A stretch of 18,075 nucleotides of DNA from Sediminibacterium sp. (lineage in GTDB: Bacteria; Bacteroidota; Bacteroidia; Chitinophagales; Chitinophagaceae), in the NCBI GenBank assembly GCA_023263235.1, contig JALQXE010000119.1, positions 1 through 18,075 of the forward strand, in the 5' to 3' direction. The notes below the pieces were generated by a model. That model was not told the DNA's origin, did no database searches, and saw nothing but the letters and a program-made list of their open reading frames with translations. A program made the translations under genes and the position numbers. Positions 16,097-18,075 of this stretch are shown here, piece after piece (within the stretch, counting starts at the first letter, position 1; every line of letters starts with the position of its first letter).

Positions 16097-16107
16097 CCCA
16101 TTAAACA
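16097..16107 (-). promoter_or_regulatory. Shared 11-base element TGTTTAATGGG (copy 2)
   Basis: This minus-strand copy of the 11-mer is also found at 12337-12347. It lies 31 bases upstream of the fumarylacetoacetase ATG, so downstream of the likely transcription start near 16131. A repressor or RNA-level site is possible. Confidence 0.35.
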
Positions 16108-16137
16108 CCATGCCACTACTATGATTATATAGTTCTC

Positions 16138-16145
16138 CAAAGTTA
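16138..16145 (-). promoter_or_regulatory. Possible -7 box for the fahA operon
   Basis: On the minus strand TAACTTTG matches TAnnTTTG exactly. The transcription start would be near 16131, leaving a leader of about 66 bases. No clear TTTG is found 19 bases upstream, so the assignment rests on one box. Confidence 0.4.
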
Positions 16146-16155
16146 AAAAATAATA

Positions 16156-16190
16156 TTTTATCTTTTGCTAATAATTGTTAGTATTGTGGT
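16156..16190 (+). promoter_or_regulatory. Promoter of homogentisate dioxygenase/hppD operon with shared element
   Basis: TTTT at 16156-16159, a 19-base spacer and TAGTATTG at 16179-16186 give one mismatch per box to TTTG-N19-TAnnTTTG. The block AATTGTTAGTATTGTGGT (16173-16190) repeats the sequence at 12420-12440 upstream of the hydroxylase gene. The leader would be about 15 bases. Confidence 0.55.
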
Positions 16191-16207
16191 GCTCGAAAAT
16201 GTAATTT

Positions 16208-17374
16208 ATGCCAATATACCACACATTAGGAGATATTCCCTCCAAAAGACACACTGTATTTAGACAACCCAATGGGAAATTGTATGCCGAAGAATTGGTT
16301 TCTACCGAAGGCTTCTCTGGAATGTATTCCTTAGTATATCATACGCATCCTCCAACCATTGTTAAAGCACTAGGTACTCCTTATTCGGTTGAACCAAAAA
16401 TTGCTAAAGAAAAACATTTACGTCATACTAGCTTGTTAGGTTTTAACATCAAACAAGAAGATGATTATTTAAAAAGCAGGAAAGCTGTTTTAGTAAATTC
16501 AGATTTGCAAATTTCTTTAGCCGCTCCAAAAAAATCGATGACCGATTATTTTTATAAAAATAGCCAAGCCGATGAAGTTATATTTATTCATAAAGGTACA
16601 GGTACCCTAAAAACTGGATTTGGAAAAATAAAATTTTCATACGGTGATTATATAGTGGTTCCACGAGGTACCATTTATCAAATTGAATTTGATGATGAAA
16701 ATAATAGATTATTTATTATTGAAAGTTATAGTCCTATTCGTTTTCCTAAGCGTTATCAAAATCAATTTGGTCAACTTATGGAACATGCACCTTTCTGCGA
16801 AAGAGATATAAGAAGACCTAGTAATTTAGAAACATTTGATCAGGAAGGAGATTTTAAAATATTAATTAAAAAACAGGGCTTAATTTATCCATATACATAT
16901 GGTACACACCCTTTTGATTTTATAGGATGGGATGGTTATCATTATCCATGGGCTTTTTCAATTCATAATTTTGAACCCATCACTGGAAGAGTACATCAAC
17001 CTCCGCCTGTTCACCAAACTTTTGAGGCACATAATTTTGTGATTTGTTCTTTTGTACCAAGAAAATATGATTATCATCCAGATGCCATTCCAGCTCCTTA
17101 CAACCATAGTAATGTTGACAGTGATGAAGTACTGTATTATGTAGATGGTGATTTTATGAGCAGAAAATCGGTGGTTCAAGGACAAATTACTTTACATCCC
17201 GGAGGTATACCTCATGGTCCACACCCAGGTAGTGTAGAAAAATCAATTGGTAAAGAAAAAACGGACGAACTCGCAGTAATGATTGATCCTTTTAGGCCCT
17301 TAATGATTACGGAAGAAGCTTTGTTAATTGAAGATGAGAATTATCACAAGAGTTGGCAACATAATATTGAATAA
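16208..17374 (+). CDS. hmgA: Homogentisate 1,2-dioxygenase
   Basis: This cytoplasmic Fe(II) extradiol-type dioxygenase opens the ring of homogentisate to maleylacetoacetate. The 388-residue protein has the cupin-like fold and the conserved C-terminal block with YNHSNVDSDEVLYYVDGDF at 298-316 and ITLHPGGIPHGPHPG at 327-341. By alignment with human HGD (ligands H335, E341, H371), H300 and H336 are iron ligands with identical 36-residue spacing, and H330 matches H365. The carboxylate ligand is either D306, by ungapped spacing, or the neighbouring E307. The chain is shorter than human HGD (445 residues), as in many Bacteroidota. The hppD gene follows 25 bases downstream, clearly in the same operon. 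The promoter shares an element with the hydroxylase gene. Confidence 0.93.
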   Translation: MPIYHTLGDIPSKRHTVFRQPNGKLYAEELVSTEGFSGMYSLVYHTHPPTIVKALGTPYSVEPKIAKEKHLRHTSLLGFNIKQEDDYLKSRKAVLVNSDLQISLAAPKKSMTDYFYKNSQADEVIFIHKGTGTLKTGFGKIKFSYGDYIVVPRGTIYQIEFDDENNRLFIIESYSPIRFPKRYQNQFGQLMEHAPFCERDIRRPSNLETFDQEGDFKILIKKQGLIYPYTYGTHPFDFIGWDGYHYPWAFSIHNFEPITGRVHQPPPVHQTFEAHNFVICSFVPRKYDYHPDAIPAPYNHSNVDSDEVLYYVDGDFMSRKSVVQGQITLHPGGIPHGPHPGSVEKSIGKEKTDELAVMIDPFRPLMITEEALLIEDENYHKSWQHNIE

Positions 17375-17399
17375 AAATTTATAAAAATTAAAAACTTAA

Positions 17400-18075
17400 A
17401 TGGAAAATAACGGATTGAATCAGGATTTTTTACCCTTATTGGGAACTGATTATGTGGAATTGTATGTAGGTAATGCAAAACAAGCAGCACACTATTACAA
17501 AACTGCTTTTGGTTTTCAATCTCTTGCTTATAAAGGTTTAGAAACTGGATGCAGAGAGTATGCATCTTATGTTTTAAAACAAGATAAGATACGAATAGTA
17601 TTAACAACACCACTAAATTCTTCTTCTCCAATCAACCAACACTTAGCAAAACATGGCGATGGTGTAAAAGTAATCGCACTTTGGGTGGATGATGCAACCA
17701 AATCATTTGAAGAAACTGTAAAACGTGGAGCAAAACCATTTATGGAACCAACACGCGAAGAAGACGAAAATGGATACGTTGTTAGATCCGGTATTTACAC
17801 CTATGGGGAAACAGTACACATGTTCGTTGAACGTAAATATTATAACGGTACTTTTTTACCTGGTTACGTTGAATGGAAATCAGAATACAACCCAACACCA
17901 ACAGGTTTAAAATATATCGATCATATGGTTGGAAACGTGGGTTGGAATGAGATGAATATTTGGGTAGATTGGTATTCAAAAGTGATGGGATTCATAAATC
18001 TGTTAACATTTGATGACAAACAAATTCATACTGAATACTCAGCTTTGATGAGTAAAGTGATGGCTAACGGAAACG
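17400..18075 (+). CDS. hppD: 4-hydroxyphenylpyruvate dioxygenase, 3' part outside window
   Basis: This Fe(II)- and alpha-keto-acid-dependent enzyme converts 4-hydroxyphenylpyruvate to homogentisate, the step before homogentisate dioxygenase. Translation from the ATG at 17400 is open to the window end, giving 225 residues of an expected 370-380. The protein begins MENNGLNQDFLPLLGTDYVE. The N-terminal vicinal-oxygen-chelate domain spans about residues 15-145, with LGTDYVELYVGNAKQAA and a conserved AFGF. The C-terminal domain opens with YIDHMVGNV, whose H175 corresponds to the first iron ligand. The other His and Glu ligands lie beyond the end. It is the second gene of the operon with hmgA, 25 bases after its stop. 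No frameshift is seen. Confidence 0.93.
   Translation, partial: MENNGLNQDFLPLLGTDYVELYVGNAKQAAHYYKTAFGFQSLAYKGLETGCREYASYVLKQDKIRIVLTTPLNSSSPINQHLAKHGDGVKVIALWVDDATKSFEETVKRGAKPFMEPTREEDENGYVVRSGIYTYGETVHMFVERKYYNGTFLPGYVEWKSEYNPTPTGLKYIDHMVGNVGWNEMNIWVDWYSKVMGFINLLTFDDKQIHTEYSALMSKVMANGN

Noticed and set aside
17344..17631. 95-codon minus-strand frame over the hmgA/hppD junction
   Set aside because: It is antisense to the start of hppD, whose translation is clearly homologous to the family.

Overview
The window looks like chromosome from a low-G+C Bacteroidota, most likely a Chitinophagaceae-type bacterium. This is inferred from four things: a secreted protein with a type IX secretion (T9SS) C-terminal sorting domain; A/T-rich start contexts without clear Shine-Dalgarno sequences; -7 boxes of the Bacteroidota form TAnnTTTG; and protein families typical of the phylum. 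No rRNA, tRNA, insertion sequence, CRISPR array or phage gene was seen. No gene-free stretch exceeds 300 bases.

Region 1 (1-2521) is a single transcription unit between two hairpin terminators. It encodes a 776-residue secreted FG-GAP/VCBS repeat protein. Region 2 (2520-7578) is a tight three-gene minus-strand set: a phytanoyl-CoA-dioxygenase-family (PhyH) oxygenase, a cytoplasmic oligo-1,6-glucosidase-like GH13 enzyme and an exported GH13 enzyme. A cupin-AraC regulator diverges from it and probably controls it. The pairing of a PhyH oxygenase with two alpha-glucan hydrolases is unexplained.

Region 3 (7579-10034) holds small accessory genes: a Rieske-type 2Fe-2S lipoprotein, a two-helix membrane protein, a secreted SnoaL/NTF2-like protein and a His-rich single-helix membrane protein of unknown role.

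Region 4 (10038-18075) is dominated by phenylalanine/tyrosine catabolism. An aromatic amino acid hydroxylase, 4-hydroxyphenylpyruvate dioxygenase (cut by the window end), homogentisate 1,2-dioxygenase and a fumarylacetoacetase-type hydrolase cover Phe to fumarate plus acetoacetate. The aminotransferase and maleylacetoacetate isomerase are not in the window. A flavin-reductase-like split-barrel gene sits in tandem with the hydrolase. A FecA-like TonB-dependent receptor diverges from the hydroxylase. The promoters of the hydroxylase and of the homogentisate dioxygenase share an almost identical block (AATTGTTAGTAT followed by TGTGGT), and the same two intergenic regions share a second 11-base element, which suggests one regulator for the pathway.

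Most of the window is recognisable metabolism, and I do not see a convincing wholly new system. The points most worth following are the shared regulatory elements, the enlarged aromatic amino acid hydroxylase (about 290 extra C-terminal residues plus an insertion between iron ligands), the PhyH/GH13 operon, and the exported GH13 with a non-canonical conserved region I.
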